From Ruminococcaceae bacterium UBA3323 (GTDB taxonomy: Bacteria; Bacillota; Clostridia; Oscillospirales; Acutalibacteraceae): DNA of 64,000 nucleotides. The notes below the pieces were generated by a model. That model searched no databases, was not told the DNA's origin, and saw only the letters and a list, made by a program, of their open reading frames with translations. Positions 16,219-25,749 of the stretch are shown here, piece after piece; within the stretch, counting starts at the first letter, position 1, and each line of letters opens with the position of its first letter. The DNA is taken from assembly GCA_002361935.1 (NCBI GenBank), contig DESD01000016.1:1-64000 (forward strand), given 5' to 3'. A program made the position numbers and the translations under genes.

Positions 16219-17859
16219 TTATTCCGCATCGGTTTCAGGCTCGGTTACAGTTTCGCCGTAAACCTGAATAATAACCTCATCGCCCTTTGCAATTTCCTCG
16301 CCTGCTGCAGGGGCAATGCCGTTTCGTTTGCGAACGGTATTCGGAGTATCGTTATCATCATTATAAATAGTTACAATTCTAACCTTAAAGCCCTCATCCT
16401 CAAGAGCCTTTACGGCATCATCCTTTGATTGACCGCCGACATCCGGAACCGTTACCGTTTCAATTCCCTTGCTGACTGTAAGAACAATTCCCGTTCCTTT
16501 ATCAACCTCATCGCCTGCTTTTACACTTTGTTCAAAAACCAGACCCTCTTCAACATCTTTGGAATATTCACTCTGGAATGTTATTTTAAACTGAGAATTC
16601 CAAGAGGCCTGATTTTTAATATCTGATTCCGTATAACCGGCTTTGCAGAAATCAGGAACCGTTACCTTCGCCGCCTCAGAAGCAGGAGGAGCGGTTGTTT
16701 CGGGAGTATCCTTACCGCCCTTTCCGAAATGAATAACGCAGAAAACCGCAGCGGCAAGAACAGCAACCGCAACTGCAACTGCAAGAATGGTTTTTATCTG
16801 CTTTTTTGTATCTTTCTTCACATCTGCTGCTTTATCATCGTTTTTTTCATCTGAATCGGCAACAGCGGCGGTTGCGTTAACAGAATTTGCAACAACAGAC
16901 GGCGCCGCAGAAAGAAGCTCTCTGAAATCCTCTACACACTGGATTCTGTTTTCAGGGTAAATCTGAAGTCCGCCGCCAAGTGCACGAATAACGTGTGCAG
17001 GAATTCTTTCGGCGATACTGTTTGGTATCATCAATTTATCATTAACGGCTCTTGCAGGTGCTTCGGGAGGATTTGTTCCAACCAGAGCACGATAAATGCA
17101 GGCAGAAAAAGCATAGATATCCGTTGCAGGGCAGATAATGTGGCTGTTATCATACTGTTCAAGCGCTGTATATCCTGCAACAGGCTTAAAACCAAGCTCG
17201 CTTGAAGCCTCATTGCATTCGCTGATGCAGAAGCCTGCCAGGCGAACTTTTCCGTCTCTGCAAAGAACAAGATTATCCGGATTGATTGCACCATGCGCTA
17301 TACCGTTTTCATGAAGTGCTTCAATCGTTGTAAGAATCGGCATAAACATTAATCTTGCCTTATCCCACAATATACTGTTATCCGTGCTTCTTATAAGAAA
17401 TTCATGCAGGGAAACACTGTCCATCTTCTCACAAACAGCATAGGCAGTTTCATTTTCTTCAAAAATATCAAGAACAGGAATGACAGCCGAAAGGGAGTTA
17501 AGCCCCTTAAGTGTTTTCCAGAGCTTTATGAAAGATGCTTTATAGCCTGCAAAATTCTTTCTGTATCTTTCTCTTACATGAACATCATTATTGCCCTCAA
17601 GACGATTGCATATTCCCCCGGGAAGAAATTCACGAATGGTTACAACCGCATTACGTTCGGTATCATATCCGATATAAATAACAGAATCATTTTCAACTGA
17701 AATAGAATTTCCGACAACATAGCGCTTTGCAAGCATTGTTCGGCGTGGAAGAAAAATCGTATCTGTAACAGAATCATTATCAAATCCGCAGTTTCTGCAG
17801 ATACAGCCGGCAGTTAACGGCTCAAAACAGTTCATACATAAATTATCAGTATATCCCAT
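16219..17859 (-). CDS. zinc-ribbon / degenerate kinase / TM / PASTA protein (predicted pseudokinase)
   Basis: 546-aa membrane protein resembling PrkC-type Ser/Thr kinases. In order: a four-cysteine zinc ribbon (Cys8, Cys11, Cys21, Cys24), a kinase-like domain (about 40-315), a Ser/Lys-rich linker, one membrane helix (about 357-378) and two PASTA repeats (about 398-466 and 467-537) that in relatives bind muropeptides. The catalytic residues are missing: the VAIK lysine is Arg76 (VTIREF), HRD is His189-Gly-Ala191 (HGAINPDN), DFG is Gly209-Phe-Cys, and no Gly-rich loop is visible. It probably cannot phosphorylate and may work as a sensor or scaffold. GGAGG selects the ATG at 17859. It stands alone, without the phosphatase that usually accompanies prkC. 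Confidence 0.85.
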   Translation of the reverse strand: MGYTDNLCMNCFEPLTAGCICRNCGFDNDSVTDTIFLPRRTMLAKRYVVGNSISVENDSVIYIGYDTERNAVVTIREFLPGGICNRLEGNNDVHVRERYRKNFAGYKASFIKLWKTLKGLNSLSAVIPVLDIFEENETAYAVCEKMDSVSLHEFLIRSTDNSILWDKARLMFMPILTTIEALHENGIAHGAINPDNLVLCRDGKVRLAGFCISECNEASSELGFKPVAGYTALEQYDNSHIICPATDIYAFSACIYRALVGTNPPEAPARAVNDKLMIPNSIAERIPAHVIRALGGGLQIYPENRIQCVEDFRELLSAAPSVVANSVNATAAVADSDEKNDDKAADVKKDTKKQIKTILAVAVAVAVLAAAVFCVIHFGKGGKDTPETTAPPASEAAKVTVPDFCKAGYTESDIKNQASWNSQFKITFQSEYSKDVEEGLVFEQSVKAGDEVDKGTGIVLTVSKGIETVTVPDVGGQSKDDAVKALEDEGFKVRIVTIYNDDNDTPNTVRKRNGIAPAAGEEIAKGDEVIIQVYGETVTEPETDAE

Positions 17860-17965
17860 TTTTTCCTCCAATTATAATAATATATTAATACTCATAGTTT
17901 ATCAATCAAACGGTGATTTGTCAAGAAAACTAAAATGTATACTTTGTTAATTTATTTCTTTTAAA

Positions 17966-17994
17966 TTGATTTCGGACAATTTATAGTATATAAT
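17966..17994 (+). promoter_or_regulatory. sigma-A-type promoter for yhaM-prmA
   Basis: TTGATT at 17966-17971, a 17-bp spacer and TATAAT at 17989-17994, 31 bp upstream of the yhaM ATG. Confidence 0.7.
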
Positions 17995-18024
17995 TAACCT
18001 GTACAATTATTATGAGGTGATACA

Positions 18025-18990
18025 ATGAATTTTAAAACTCTGCCAAACGGAATGTGCGACGGCTTTGTTATTTTGAAAAAATGCGAAGTAAAAAGCTCAA
18101 AGAACGGTTCCTCCTATCTTGATTTAATTTTGGGGGATAAGGATGGGGAAATCCCGGCAAAGCTTTGGGATTATACCGATAATGGCTTATATGAGGCTGA
18201 AATGATTGTAAAGGTAAGGGGCACGATTGAGCAGTATAACGGAAAAGACCAGTTCAGAATTGCGCAGATACGCCCTGTTGCTTCAACTGACGATTATAAC
18301 ATTGCAGACCTTGTGCCTGCAAGTGAGGTTGGCGGAGAGCAGATATTTAACATGCTTTTGAAGCGTGTAAATTCGTTTACGGACAATGATTTGAAAGGCA
18401 TTGTGCTTTCGGTTTTGGAGGATAAAAAGAGCCTGCTTGTAAACTGCCCGGCTGCCTTCAGACTTCACCACGCTATGGTTGGCGGATTAATGCTTCACAC
18501 CATGTCCATCGTCAGAATGGCGGAAGAAATCTGCAAAATTTATCCAAATATAGACAGGGAGCTTCTGCTTTCGGGCGCAATTCTTCATGACACAGCCAAA
18601 ACATGGGAGTTTGAACTGAACAAAACAGGACTTGTTAAAGGCTACAGCACTGAGGGCGAGCTTATCGGCCATCTTGTAAAAGGTGCAATGTATGTTGAGG
18701 AAGCGGCAAACAAACTGGGAATCAAAAGCGAAAAGGTTGTACTGCTTCAGCATATGATTTTAAGCCACCACGGCGTTCCCGAATTCGGCTCTCCGATCAG
18801 GCCCATGTTTCTGGAAGCGGAAATTCTATCTGCCCTTGACTCGCTTGATGCAACAATATTTGAAATAAACAATGCCACCGGCAAGGTTAAGGCAGGGGAA
18901 TTTACAGACAGGCAGTGGGCGCTTGACAACAGAAAGCTTTATAACCACGGCCTTACAAATCATGAACACAAAGTTAACCTTGGAGAATAA
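18025..18990 (+). CDS. yhaM: YhaM-type 3'-5' exoribonuclease (OB-fold plus HD domain)
   Basis: 321-aa nuclease of the YhaM family, which trims RNA and single-stranded DNA 3' ends. An N-terminal OB-fold (about 10-90: DGFVILKKCEVKSSKNGSSYLDL) binds the nucleic acid. The HD domain follows (about 155-290), with LLSGAILHDTAKTWEF giving the metal-binding HD pair and LQHMILSHHG the further histidines. GAGGTGATACAATG sets the start. It is followed five bases later by prmA. Confidence 0.9.
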   Translation: MNFKTLPNGMCDGFVILKKCEVKSSKNGSSYLDLILGDKDGEIPAKLWDYTDNGLYEAEMIVKVRGTIEQYNGKDQFRIAQIRPVASTDDYNIADLVPASEVGGEQIFNMLLKRVNSFTDNDLKGIVLSVLEDKKSLLVNCPAAFRLHHAMVGGLMLHTMSIVRMAEEICKIYPNIDRELLLSGAILHDTAKTWEFELNKTGLVKGYSTEGELIGHLVKGAMYVEEAANKLGIKSEKVVLLQHMILSHHGVPEFGSPIRPMFLEAEILSALDSLDATIFEINNATGKVKAGEFTDRQWALDNRKLYNHGLTNHEHKVNLGE

Positions 18991-18995
18991 GCATA

Positions 18996-19934
18996 ATGGA
19001 AAATGTTTTGGAAAACTGGGCTGAAATAGCCATAACCGTAAAAACAGAGGATATTGAAACCGCAGGAAATATTGCAAATATGGTTGTTCCTTACGGAATT
19101 TACATAGAGGATTATTCTGCACTGGAAGAGGATGCCGCAGAAATATCACATTATGATTTTATTGACGAAAGCCTGCTTAATAAGGACAGAACAAAGGGAA
19201 TTATTCACATTTATATTAATCCGCATGAAAACCCGCTTGAGGCCGTTTCGTTTATAACAGAAAGACTGAACAGCGAAAATATTACACATGAGATTACCAC
19301 TGCAGACTGCAGAACAGAGGACTGGGTTAATAACTGGAAGCAGTATTTTCACGCAATGCCGATAGGAAAAAAGCTGCTTATCCGACCGCTTTGGGAAGAG
19401 GAATATGATACAGACGGCAGAACCGTGCTTAACATTGAGCCGGGACTTGCATTCGGAACAGGAAGCCACCCTACAACAAAGCTTTGCCTTGAAACACTTG
19501 AACAATACATAGATAAGAATTCAACCGTACTTGATATCGGATGCGGCAGCGGAATTTTATCTATCGCCGCTCTTTTGCTCGGGGCTAAGTCCGCCTTCGG
19601 TGTTGATATAGACAAGCTTGCCGTTAAAACTGCGATTGAAAATGCAAAGGAAAACGGCTTTGTATCCCCTGCTTTTGATGCCGTAAACGGTAATCTTTCC
19701 GACAGGGTAAACGGCAAATACAATGTTATTGTTGCAAATATCGTTGCCGATATTATTATGCAGTTTAATGAAGAGGTTGCAGAATATCTTGAGGACGGCG
19801 GCATATACATTACAGGCGGCATCATAGATATAAGAAAGGATGAGGTTATCCGCTCATTTGAGCAAAACGGATTTGAAATCGTTGAAAACCGTGAAGAAAA
19901 AGGCTGGAATGTTTTTGTCTGCAAAAGGAGATAA
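18996..19934 (+). CDS. prmA: ribosomal protein L11 methyltransferase PrmA
   Basis: SAM-dependent methyltransferase modifying ribosomal protein L11, 312 aa. An N-terminal substrate-recognition domain (about 1-125) precedes a Rossmann methyltransferase domain. Hallmarks are EPGLAFGTGSHPTTKLCLE (about 148-166), the SAM-binding VLDIGCGSGILSIAALLLGA, and the NIVADII motif. GGAGAATAAGCATAATG sets the start. Confidence 0.95.
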   Translation: MENVLENWAEIAITVKTEDIETAGNIANMVVPYGIYIEDYSALEEDAAEISHYDFIDESLLNKDRTKGIIHIYINPHENPLEAVSFITERLNSENITHEITTADCRTEDWVNNWKQYFHAMPIGKKLLIRPLWEEEYDTDGRTVLNIEPGLAFGTGSHPTTKLCLETLEQYIDKNSTVLDIGCGSGILSIAALLLGAKSAFGVDIDKLAVKTAIENAKENGFVSPAFDAVNGNLSDRVNGKYNVIVANIVADIIMQFNEEVAEYLEDGGIYITGGIIDIRKDEVIRSFEQNGFEIVENREEKGWNVFVCKRR

Positions 19935-19937
19935 GCT

Positions 19938-20909
19938 TTGAAAACATTTTTAATCGTTGCAGGAATTGTATTGGCAGTGCTTATTCTGCTGTTATTTATT
20001 ATCTGCGGATTCATATACAATCAGATTGTCTGGCGCAAAACCATTAAAATTCCGAAATTTATAACCAATATCATTGCAGGAAACGATATGGCTATGGAGC
20101 ATTACGAAGAGGATGCGCACAGGGCGGAAGCAATACTGTTGACGCGTATTACCAGAACGGAAGAATATATTTCCGATAACGGCGAAAAGCTTATACTAAG
20201 GGTTGTTGAACCTGAAAAAAGTAACGGAAGACTTATTTTGGCCTGTCATGGGGCAAGAAGCTGGGGCGTAGGCGAATTCTGCTTTATTTCGGATTATTTC
20301 TATAAAAACGGATACACGGTTATTATGCCCGACCACAGGGGCTGCGGCAACAGTGACGGCAAATATATGGGCTACGGCACACACGAATCCAGAGATACAT
20401 ATTACTGGGTGAATTATGCAAAGCAGCATTATCCCGATTTGGATATTTTTCTCTTGGGCGTTTCAATGGGTGCCGCAACCGTGCTTATGATGAGCAAAAA
20501 CGCATCGGACGCTGCCATTAAAGGCATTATCGCAGACTGTTCCTATACGTCAGCATGGGACGAATTTTCTTACCAGCTTAAAACATCCTTTCATCTTCCG
20601 GATTTTCCGATTCTTAATATCTGCAATCTTTACAGCAGAATGATTGCAGGCTATTCTTTTAAAGAGGCTTCCCCATTGAATGCAGTTAAGGAAGCAAAAA
20701 AGCCGATACTTTTTATACACGGCGGAAAAGACGATTTTGTTCCGACCTATATGGAAAAAATCCTTTACGATACCTGCTGCACGGAAAAGGAAATGCTTGT
20801 TGTTGAAAATGCAATCCACGCACGAAGCTATTACACGAATCCCGATGCATACCAAAAGGCAATAGAAAGCTTTATGAATAAATACAGCAAAACAAAAAGC
20901 AGAGTGTAA
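19938..20909 (+). CDS. membrane-anchored alpha/beta hydrolase
   Basis: 323-aa serine hydrolase. An N-terminal hydrophobic helix (FLIVAGIVLAVLILLLFIIC) anchors it to the membrane. The alpha/beta hydrolase domain shows the oxyanion region ACHGARSW, DHRGCGNSDG, the nucleophile elbow GVSMGAA (Ser about 177), Asp in GGKDDFVP and a late His (NAIHARSYY). It resembles the BEM46/YfhR-type peptidase S9-like hydrolases. The start is TTG at 19938 behind AGGAGA, three bases after the prmA stop. The substrate is unknown. Its stop codon lies in the loop of the downstream terminator. Confidence 0.87.
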   Translation: MKTFLIVAGIVLAVLILLLFIICGFIYNQIVWRKTIKIPKFITNIIAGNDMAMEHYEEDAHRAEAILLTRITRTEEYISDNGEKLILRVVEPEKSNGRLILACHGARSWGVGEFCFISDYFYKNGYTVIMPDHRGCGNSDGKYMGYGTHESRDTYYWVNYAKQHYPDLDIFLLGVSMGAATVLMMSKNASDAAIKGIIADCSYTSAWDEFSYQLKTSFHLPDFPILNICNLYSRMIAGYSFKEASPLNAVKEAKKPILFIHGGKDDFVPTYMEKILYDTCCTEKEMLVVENAIHARSYYTNPDAYQKAIESFMNKYSKTKSRV

Positions 20910-20926
20910 TACTCTGCTTTTCTTTA
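20895..20926. terminator. terminator between convergent genes
   Basis: Perfect 11-bp arms AAAAGCAGAGT/ACTCTGCTTTT with loop GTAAT, followed rightward by CTTTATCC. The upstream hydrolase stop TAA (20907-20909) is in the loop region. Confidence 0.85.
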
Positions 20927-21460
20927 TCCCTTACAGCCGACACTAATATAATTGATATCGCCTATTTCATATGTTGCTTCCGGCTCACTTTCATTTATTA
21001 TATTGCATTCTTCCGACATATGAGAATATTCTTCATAAGTTTTGTATTCATTTTTCTTAGTATCAATATGAATATAAAGATTGGAATTCTGAACATCCCA
21101 CCAGTTCCATTGATAAGCTTCAAGCATAAAACTGTAGCCGCATATATTCACATTTATGTGATAATCTCCATATCCATTTGCTCTTATTGAAATTATAATA
21201 TCATTTCCATTATCCTTAACAGGAACACTATTCCATTCACTTCTATCAAGATATGCTGTTTTCGCTTCTATATCATCTGCCTTAACCGGTTTTCCATCTA
21301 TTGTTGCAGTAAGATTAATTGTTATTCTATCGCCCTTATATGCTCTGTAATAAAAACAACTGCTTTGAAATAACTCAACTCCGTTTTGAACACAAACATA
21401 AATAAATATAACAAGCAACACTGCGATAATGGATAAAAATACTTTTTTACGTTTACTCAT
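20924..21460 (-). CDS. hypothetical membrane-anchored extracytoplasmic protein
   Basis: 178-aa protein I do not recognise. It begins with a basic stretch (MSKRKK) and one hydrophobic helix (VFLSIIAVLLVIFIYVCV), then a soluble domain of mainly beta-strand character with a conserved-looking YQWNWWDVQNSNLYIHI segment. This suggests an exported, membrane-tethered domain, possibly Ig-like. It is preceded by its own ribosome binding site (AAGGGGATA) and converges with the alpha/beta hydrolase. No function can be assigned. Confidence 0.65.
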   Translation of the reverse strand: MSKRKKVFLSIIAVLLVIFIYVCVQNGVELFQSSCFYYRAYKGDRITINLTATIDGKPVKADDIEAKTAYLDRSEWNSVPVKDNGNDIIISIRANGYGDYHINVNICGYSFMLEAYQWNWWDVQNSNLYIHIDTKKNEYKTYEEYSHMSEECNIINESEPEATYEIGDINYISVGCKG

Positions 21461-21504
21461 AAAAATATCCCCTTGCTGATTACATTATATCAACAAGGGG
21501 AATT

Positions 21505-21556
21505 TGCTTCAATGAATTTGTAATGGATTCATTCCACGCATAGTAGAATTTACATC
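21505..21556. repeat. dispersed repeat copy 1
   Basis: TGCTTCAATGAATTT, then TAATGGA, ATTCCACG and ATAGTAGAATT. This resembles 57687-57738 over about 50 bp with scattered differences. Both copies are intergenic, and copy 2 contains a TCCAC-GATAA-GTGGA hairpin. Confidence 0.5.
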
Positions 21557-23465
21557 AAAGTGCTTTTGTTTCAATTTCCTCAACAATATCCATTATAAAG
21601 CTTTCAACGCTCATTGCACCCTTTTCGCCTTCTTTTCTGGAACGGACGGAAACTGTATTATTTTCAATATCCTTGTCACCGACAATCAGCATATAGGGAA
21701 CCTTTTCAAGCTGAGCAGAACGGATTTTGAAGCCGATTTTTTCGCTTCTGTCATCCACCTCAACACGAATACCTGCTGCTTCAAGCCGCTTTTTGATTTC
21801 ATAAATTCTGTCAAGATGTCTGTCTGCAATCGGAAGCATCTTAACCTGAACAGGTGCAAGCCAGGTTGGAAAAGCGCCGGCAAAATGCTCTGTAAGAATA
21901 CCGATAAATCTTTCAATACTTCCGAAAACAACTCTATGAATCATAATAGGTCTGTGCTTTTCGCCGTCTGAACCGATATATTCAAGTTCAAATCTTTCGG
22001 GAAGCTGGAAATCAAGCTGAATTGTACCGCACTGCCATGTTCTGCCAAGGCAATCCGTAAGATGAAAATCAAGCTTTGGTCCATAGAAAGCACCATCACC
22101 CTCATTTACCTCATAATCATAGCCCAATTCTGTAATCGCATTACGCAATGCATCTGTAGCAATATCCCAATCTTCTTTTGCACCCATTGAATCTTCAGGC
22201 TGTGTTGAAAGTTCAATATGATATTCAAACCCAAAGGTACTGTAAACCTTGTCAATCAGACTTACTACACCCTTAATTTCATCCTTAATCTGCTCTCTTG
22301 TCATAAAGATATGTGCATCATCCTGCGTAAAACAACGAACTCTCATAAGTCCGTGCAGCGCACCTGAAAGTTCATGCCTGTGGACTAAACCAAGCTCACC
22401 CATTCTGAGAGGAAGCTCTTTATAGGAATGCATTTTTGTTTTGTAAACAAGAATGCCGCCCGGGCAGTTCATAGGTTTAACAGCAAAATCCGTATCATCA
22501 ATAACCGTTGTATACATATTTTCTTTATAATGATCCCAATGGCCGCTTCTTTCCCATAAAGCGCGATTAAGCATCATCGGAGACTGAATTTCATCATAGC
22601 CTGCTTCTCTGTGAATTTCTCTCCAATAATCAACAAGCGTATTCTTTAAAATCATACCCTTTGGTAAGAAGAACGGGAAGCCCGGTCCCTCTTCCATAAT
22701 CGTAAACAATTCAAGCTCTTTACCGATTTTTCTGTGATCACGTTTTTTAGCTTCTTCAAGCATTGTTAAATACTCTTCAAGCATTGATGCCTTTGGAAAA
22801 GCAGTTCCGTAAACACGGCAGAGCATTTTGTTTTTAGCATCGCCTCTCCAGTAAGCACCAGTTGTCTGCGTTAATTTAAATGCTTTTACAGGCGAAACAC
22901 TCATAAGATGAGGGCCTGCGCAAAGCTCTGTAAACTCGCCCTGCTTGTAAAAGCTGATAGGTTCGCCCTTTTCAGCATGCTCATGAATCAGCTCAACCTT
23001 ATAGGGTTCATCCTTTTCCCGCATAAGTGCAATAGCATCGTTCGGTGAAAGCTCAAACTTTTCAAGCTCCAAGCCCTCTTTAACAATTTTTTTCATTTCA
23101 GCCTCAAGCTTTGCTAAATCATCGGGACCAAACGGTTTTTCGCCGCAGTCAAAATCATAATAAAAGCCGTTTTCAATAGCAGGACCGATTGTTAATTTAA
23201 CCTCGGGGTAAAGCCTTTTAACGGCCTGTGCCATAATATGAGATGCCGTATGATTAAAGGTACGTTTGCCGTCCTCATCATCAAAGGTTAAAATTTCAAG
23301 CTCGCAATCATTATCCACAATTGTTCTTAAATCCCTTACCTCGCCGTTAATTCGGCAGGAGCAGGCATTTCTGAATAAGCCCATTGAAATTTCCTTTGCA
23401 ATATCTGCAACAGAAATTCCATTTTCAAATTCACGGATTTCTCCGCCTTTTAATGTAACTTTCAT
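21555..23465 (-). CDS. thrS: threonyl-tRNA synthetase
   Basis: Class II aminoacyl-tRNA synthetase charging tRNA-Thr, 636 aa and full length. It has a TGS domain (about 1-62), the editing/SAD region with HTASHIMAQAV and YYDF (about 73-110), the catalytic core with motif 1, MNCPGG (zinc Cys) and motif 3 HRVVFGSIERFIG, and a C-terminal anticodon-binding domain (about 535-636). GGAGG lies just upstream of the ATG. Expression is probably controlled by the T-box leader at 23475-23790. Confidence 0.97.
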   Translation of the reverse strand: MKVTLKGGEIREFENGISVADIAKEISMGLFRNACSCRINGEVRDLRTIVDNDCELEILTFDDEDGKRTFNHTASHIMAQAVKRLYPEVKLTIGPAIENGFYYDFDCGEKPFGPDDLAKLEAEMKKIVKEGLELEKFELSPNDAIALMREKDEPYKVELIHEHAEKGEPISFYKQGEFTELCAGPHLMSVSPVKAFKLTQTTGAYWRGDAKNKMLCRVYGTAFPKASMLEEYLTMLEEAKKRDHRKIGKELELFTIMEEGPGFPFFLPKGMILKNTLVDYWREIHREAGYDEIQSPMMLNRALWERSGHWDHYKENMYTTVIDDTDFAVKPMNCPGGILVYKTKMHSYKELPLRMGELGLVHRHELSGALHGLMRVRCFTQDDAHIFMTREQIKDEIKGVVSLIDKVYSTFGFEYHIELSTQPEDSMGAKEDWDIATDALRNAITELGYDYEVNEGDGAFYGPKLDFHLTDCLGRTWQCGTIQLDFQLPERFELEYIGSDGEKHRPIMIHRVVFGSIERFIGILTEHFAGAFPTWLAPVQVKMLPIADRHLDRIYEIKKRLEAAGIRVEVDDRSEKIGFKIRSAQLEKVPYMLIVGDKDIENNTVSVRSRKEGEKGAMSVESFIMDIVEEIETKAL

Positions 23466-23474
23466 AATTTCCTC

Positions 23475-23790
23475 CTTAAAAAATAAAAAATCACCCTGTA
23501 AAAACTACAGGGTGAAAAATAAATTCCACGGTTCCACCTGAATTGCACATTGCTGTGCCGCTCAATTAGGCAATGAATAAAAATCTGAACCGTGATTTAG
23601 AATTTTGGCAGTTCGGATTACTCTTTATTGCCTGCATCTTTAACGCAGATATACGGCCGGTATTGGCGGCTCTCAGGGATGGTGGCTTACGGCTTTTTAT
23701 GCGCTTATTTCAGCAGGAAAGCGCTCTCTGGAATAAAAAGTTTTCGCAGTCTTGTTCCCGTCACAGATTTAATATAACACCATTATAGCA
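23475..23790 (-). promoter_or_regulatory. T-box leader of thrS
   Basis: On the minus strand the leader contains the T-box core AGGTGGAACCGTG (about 23523-23535) followed by an intrinsic terminator (CACCCTGTAG...CAGGGTG then a T-run, 23490-23517). Upstream are stem I features: an AGAGAGC segment and GCCACCATCCCTGAG. An ACC (Thr) triplet lies where the specifier is expected. Uncharged tRNA-Thr would favour antitermination. The class is well supported; the specifier assignment is tentative. Confidence 0.85.
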
Positions 23791-23897
23791 CTATTATTTG
23801 AAATGTCAATCCAAAATATACTGCCCCATGCAATGAACAGCGGAACAAAATAAGGTGTGGCTCTTGTTAGGCTATATACTATATAATTTATAAAAAC

Positions 23898-23926
23898 TTG
23901 ACAGATACAAGATATAGGTGTATTAT
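23898..23926 (+). promoter_or_regulatory. consensus promoter for rny
   Basis: TTGACA at 23898-23903, exactly 17 bp, TATTAT at 23921-23926. The resulting 5' leader of about 145 nt before rny contains no obvious riboswitch. Confidence 0.75.
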
Positions 23927-24077
23927 ATTTTAGAAGTTCTACATACTGAAAATGAAACTTCACAAAGATAATTTGCATTTAAACTGTACCTTTTCTGATG
24001 ATTATCAACAGGCAATTTTATTGCCGAGGCATAAAAAGCCACAAAAAAATTTATACAGAAGGAGGTGCTATTGATTT

Positions 24078-25631
24078 ATGGAAATTCCAGTTGTTATAGG
24101 CATTGCTGCTGCCGTTGCAGTTGTTTTCACGGTTTTGGGCTTTTTTATCGGCTCATTTGTAAGGATGAAAACAAGCGAAAAAGAAATCGGATCTGCATCG
24201 CAGGAAGCAACACGAATAATTAATAACGCATTAACGGAAGCTGAGGCTGCAAAAAAAGCAAGCCTTGTTGAAGCTAAAGACGAAATTCACAAGCTTCGTT
24301 CAGACGCAGACAAAGAAATCCGCGAAAGAAGAAGCGAAGTTCAAAGGCAGGAAAACCGCCTTACACAAAGAGAAGAATACCTTGATAAAAAGGCTGATTC
24401 CCTTGAAACAAAAAGTGAAAATTTAAGCCAGAAGCTTAAAGAAGCGGAAGAAAATTTACAGGAAATCGATAGCATCAAGAAAAGCCAGTTTGATATGCTT
24501 GAGCGTATCTCAGGTCTTACACAAGAGCAGGCGAAAGCCCAGCTTTTAAGCACACTTGAAGAAGAGCTTGATACAGAAAAGAGCAAGCGTATTCTTGAGC
24601 ACGAGCAGATGATCAGAGATCAGAGCGAAGTAATTGCAAGAGAAATTATAGGCACAGCCATTCAGCGTTGTGCAGCAGACCATACAGCAGAAACAACCGT
24701 TTCCGTTGTTGCACTTCCCAATGATGAAATGAAGGGAAGAATCATCGGCCGAGAGGGCAGAAATATCCGTTCGCTCGAAACAATCACAGGCGTTGAGCTC
24801 ATTATTGACGATACACCGGAAGCCATCACAATCAGTTCCTTTGATCCTGTAAGAAGGGAAATTGCAAGGCTTACTCTTGAAAGGCTGATTCAGGACGGGC
24901 GAATTCACCCAACCCGTATTGAAGAGATGTTTGATAAATCAACAAGAGAAGTTAATGCAATTATCAAGCAGGAGGGTGAAAAGGCTGTTCTTGCTGCGAA
25001 CTGCGGTTCCGTTCATCCTGAGCTTGTAAAGCTTCTTGGAAGATTAAAGTACCGCACCTCATACGGACAAAGCGTTCTTAAGCACAGCCTTGAGGTAAGC
25101 TATATTGCAGGGCTTATGGCTGCCGAACTCGGAGCAGATGAAAAGCAGGCCCGCAGAGCAGGACTTCTTCACGATATCGGTAAGGCACTTGACCAGGAAA
25201 TGGAAGGCTCTCATATTGCACTTGGTGTTGAATACGCACGCAAGTATAAAGAAAATGAAAAGATTCTTCATGCCATTGCAGCCCATCACGGTGAAATTGA
25301 ATGCAAAACAGTTGTTGCATGCCTTGTTCAGGCAGCCGATGCTGTTTCGGCAGCAAGGCCGGGCGCAAGACGGGAAAACATTGAAAACTATATCAAGCGC
25401 TTACAGCAGCTTGAAGAAATTTCAACAAGCTTTGACGGCGTTGAAAGAGCATATGCAATTCAGGCAGGCCGTGAGGTTAGGGTTATGGTTAAGCCTGATG
25501 CCGTCAGCGATGAAAAAATGCCTTATATTGCGCATGAAATTGCAAAGAAAATAGAATCTGAAATGGAATATCCGGGTCAGATTAAGGTTAATATTATTCG
25601 TGAATCAAGAGCATTTGATGTTGCAAAATAA
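24078..25631 (+). CDS. rny: ribonuclease Y
   Basis: Membrane-anchored endoribonuclease that initiates mRNA decay, 517 aa. An N-terminal helix ([21 protein letters not shown]) is followed by a long coiled coil (about 30-200, Glu/Lys-rich). Then come a KH domain (about 205-270, [12 protein letters not shown]), an HD domain (about 330-430, [12 protein letters not shown] with the HD metal pair) and a conserved C-terminus. GGAGGTG is 10 bases upstream. It is transcribed alone between its own promoter and terminator. Confidence 0.97.
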   Translation: MEIPVVIGIAAAVAVVFTVLGFFIGSFVRMKTSEKEIGSASQEATRIINNALTEAEAAKKASLVEAKDEIHKLRSDADKEIRERRSEVQRQENRLTQREEYLDKKADSLETKSENLSQKLKEAEENLQEIDSIKKSQFDMLERISGLTQEQAKAQLLSTLEEELDTEKSKRILEHEQMIRDQSEVIAREIIGTAIQRCAADHTAETTVSVVALPNDEMKGRIIGREGRNIRSLETITGVELIIDDTPEAITISSFDPVRREIARLTLERLIQDGRIHPTRIEEMFDKSTREVNAIIKQEGEKAVLAANCGSVHPELVKLLGRLKYRTSYGQSVLKHSLEVSYIAGLMAAELGADEKQARRAGLLHDIGKALDQEMEGSHIALGVEYARKYKENEKILHAIAAHHGEIECKTVVACLVQAADAVSAARPGARRENIENYIKRLQQLEEISTSFDGVERAYAIQAGREVRVMVKPDAVSDEKMPYIAHEIAKKIESEMEYPGQIKVNIIRESRAFDVAK

Positions 25632-25665
25632 TAAGCTTTACGGATTCAGTATTTTAACTCATTGA

Positions 25666-25693
25666 AAAAGGATGTCCTAGGTCATCCTTTTTT
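25666..25693 (+). terminator. terminator of rny
   Basis: AAAAGGATG/CATCCTTTT stem followed by a T-run. Confidence 0.85.
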
Positions 25694-25749
25694 TGATATA
25701 AATAAACAATTCATCCAGCCTTTGCATTACCTTTAATAAAGGAGAAAAA

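Noticed and set aside
19349..20020. 223-aa minus-strand frame across prmA
   Set aside because: Antisense shadow of prmA; serine/isoleucine-rich with no domain and no ribosome binding site.
23573..23788. 71-aa open frame upstream of thrS
   Set aside because: It lies antisense to the T-box leader, whose conserved core and terminator explain the sequence.
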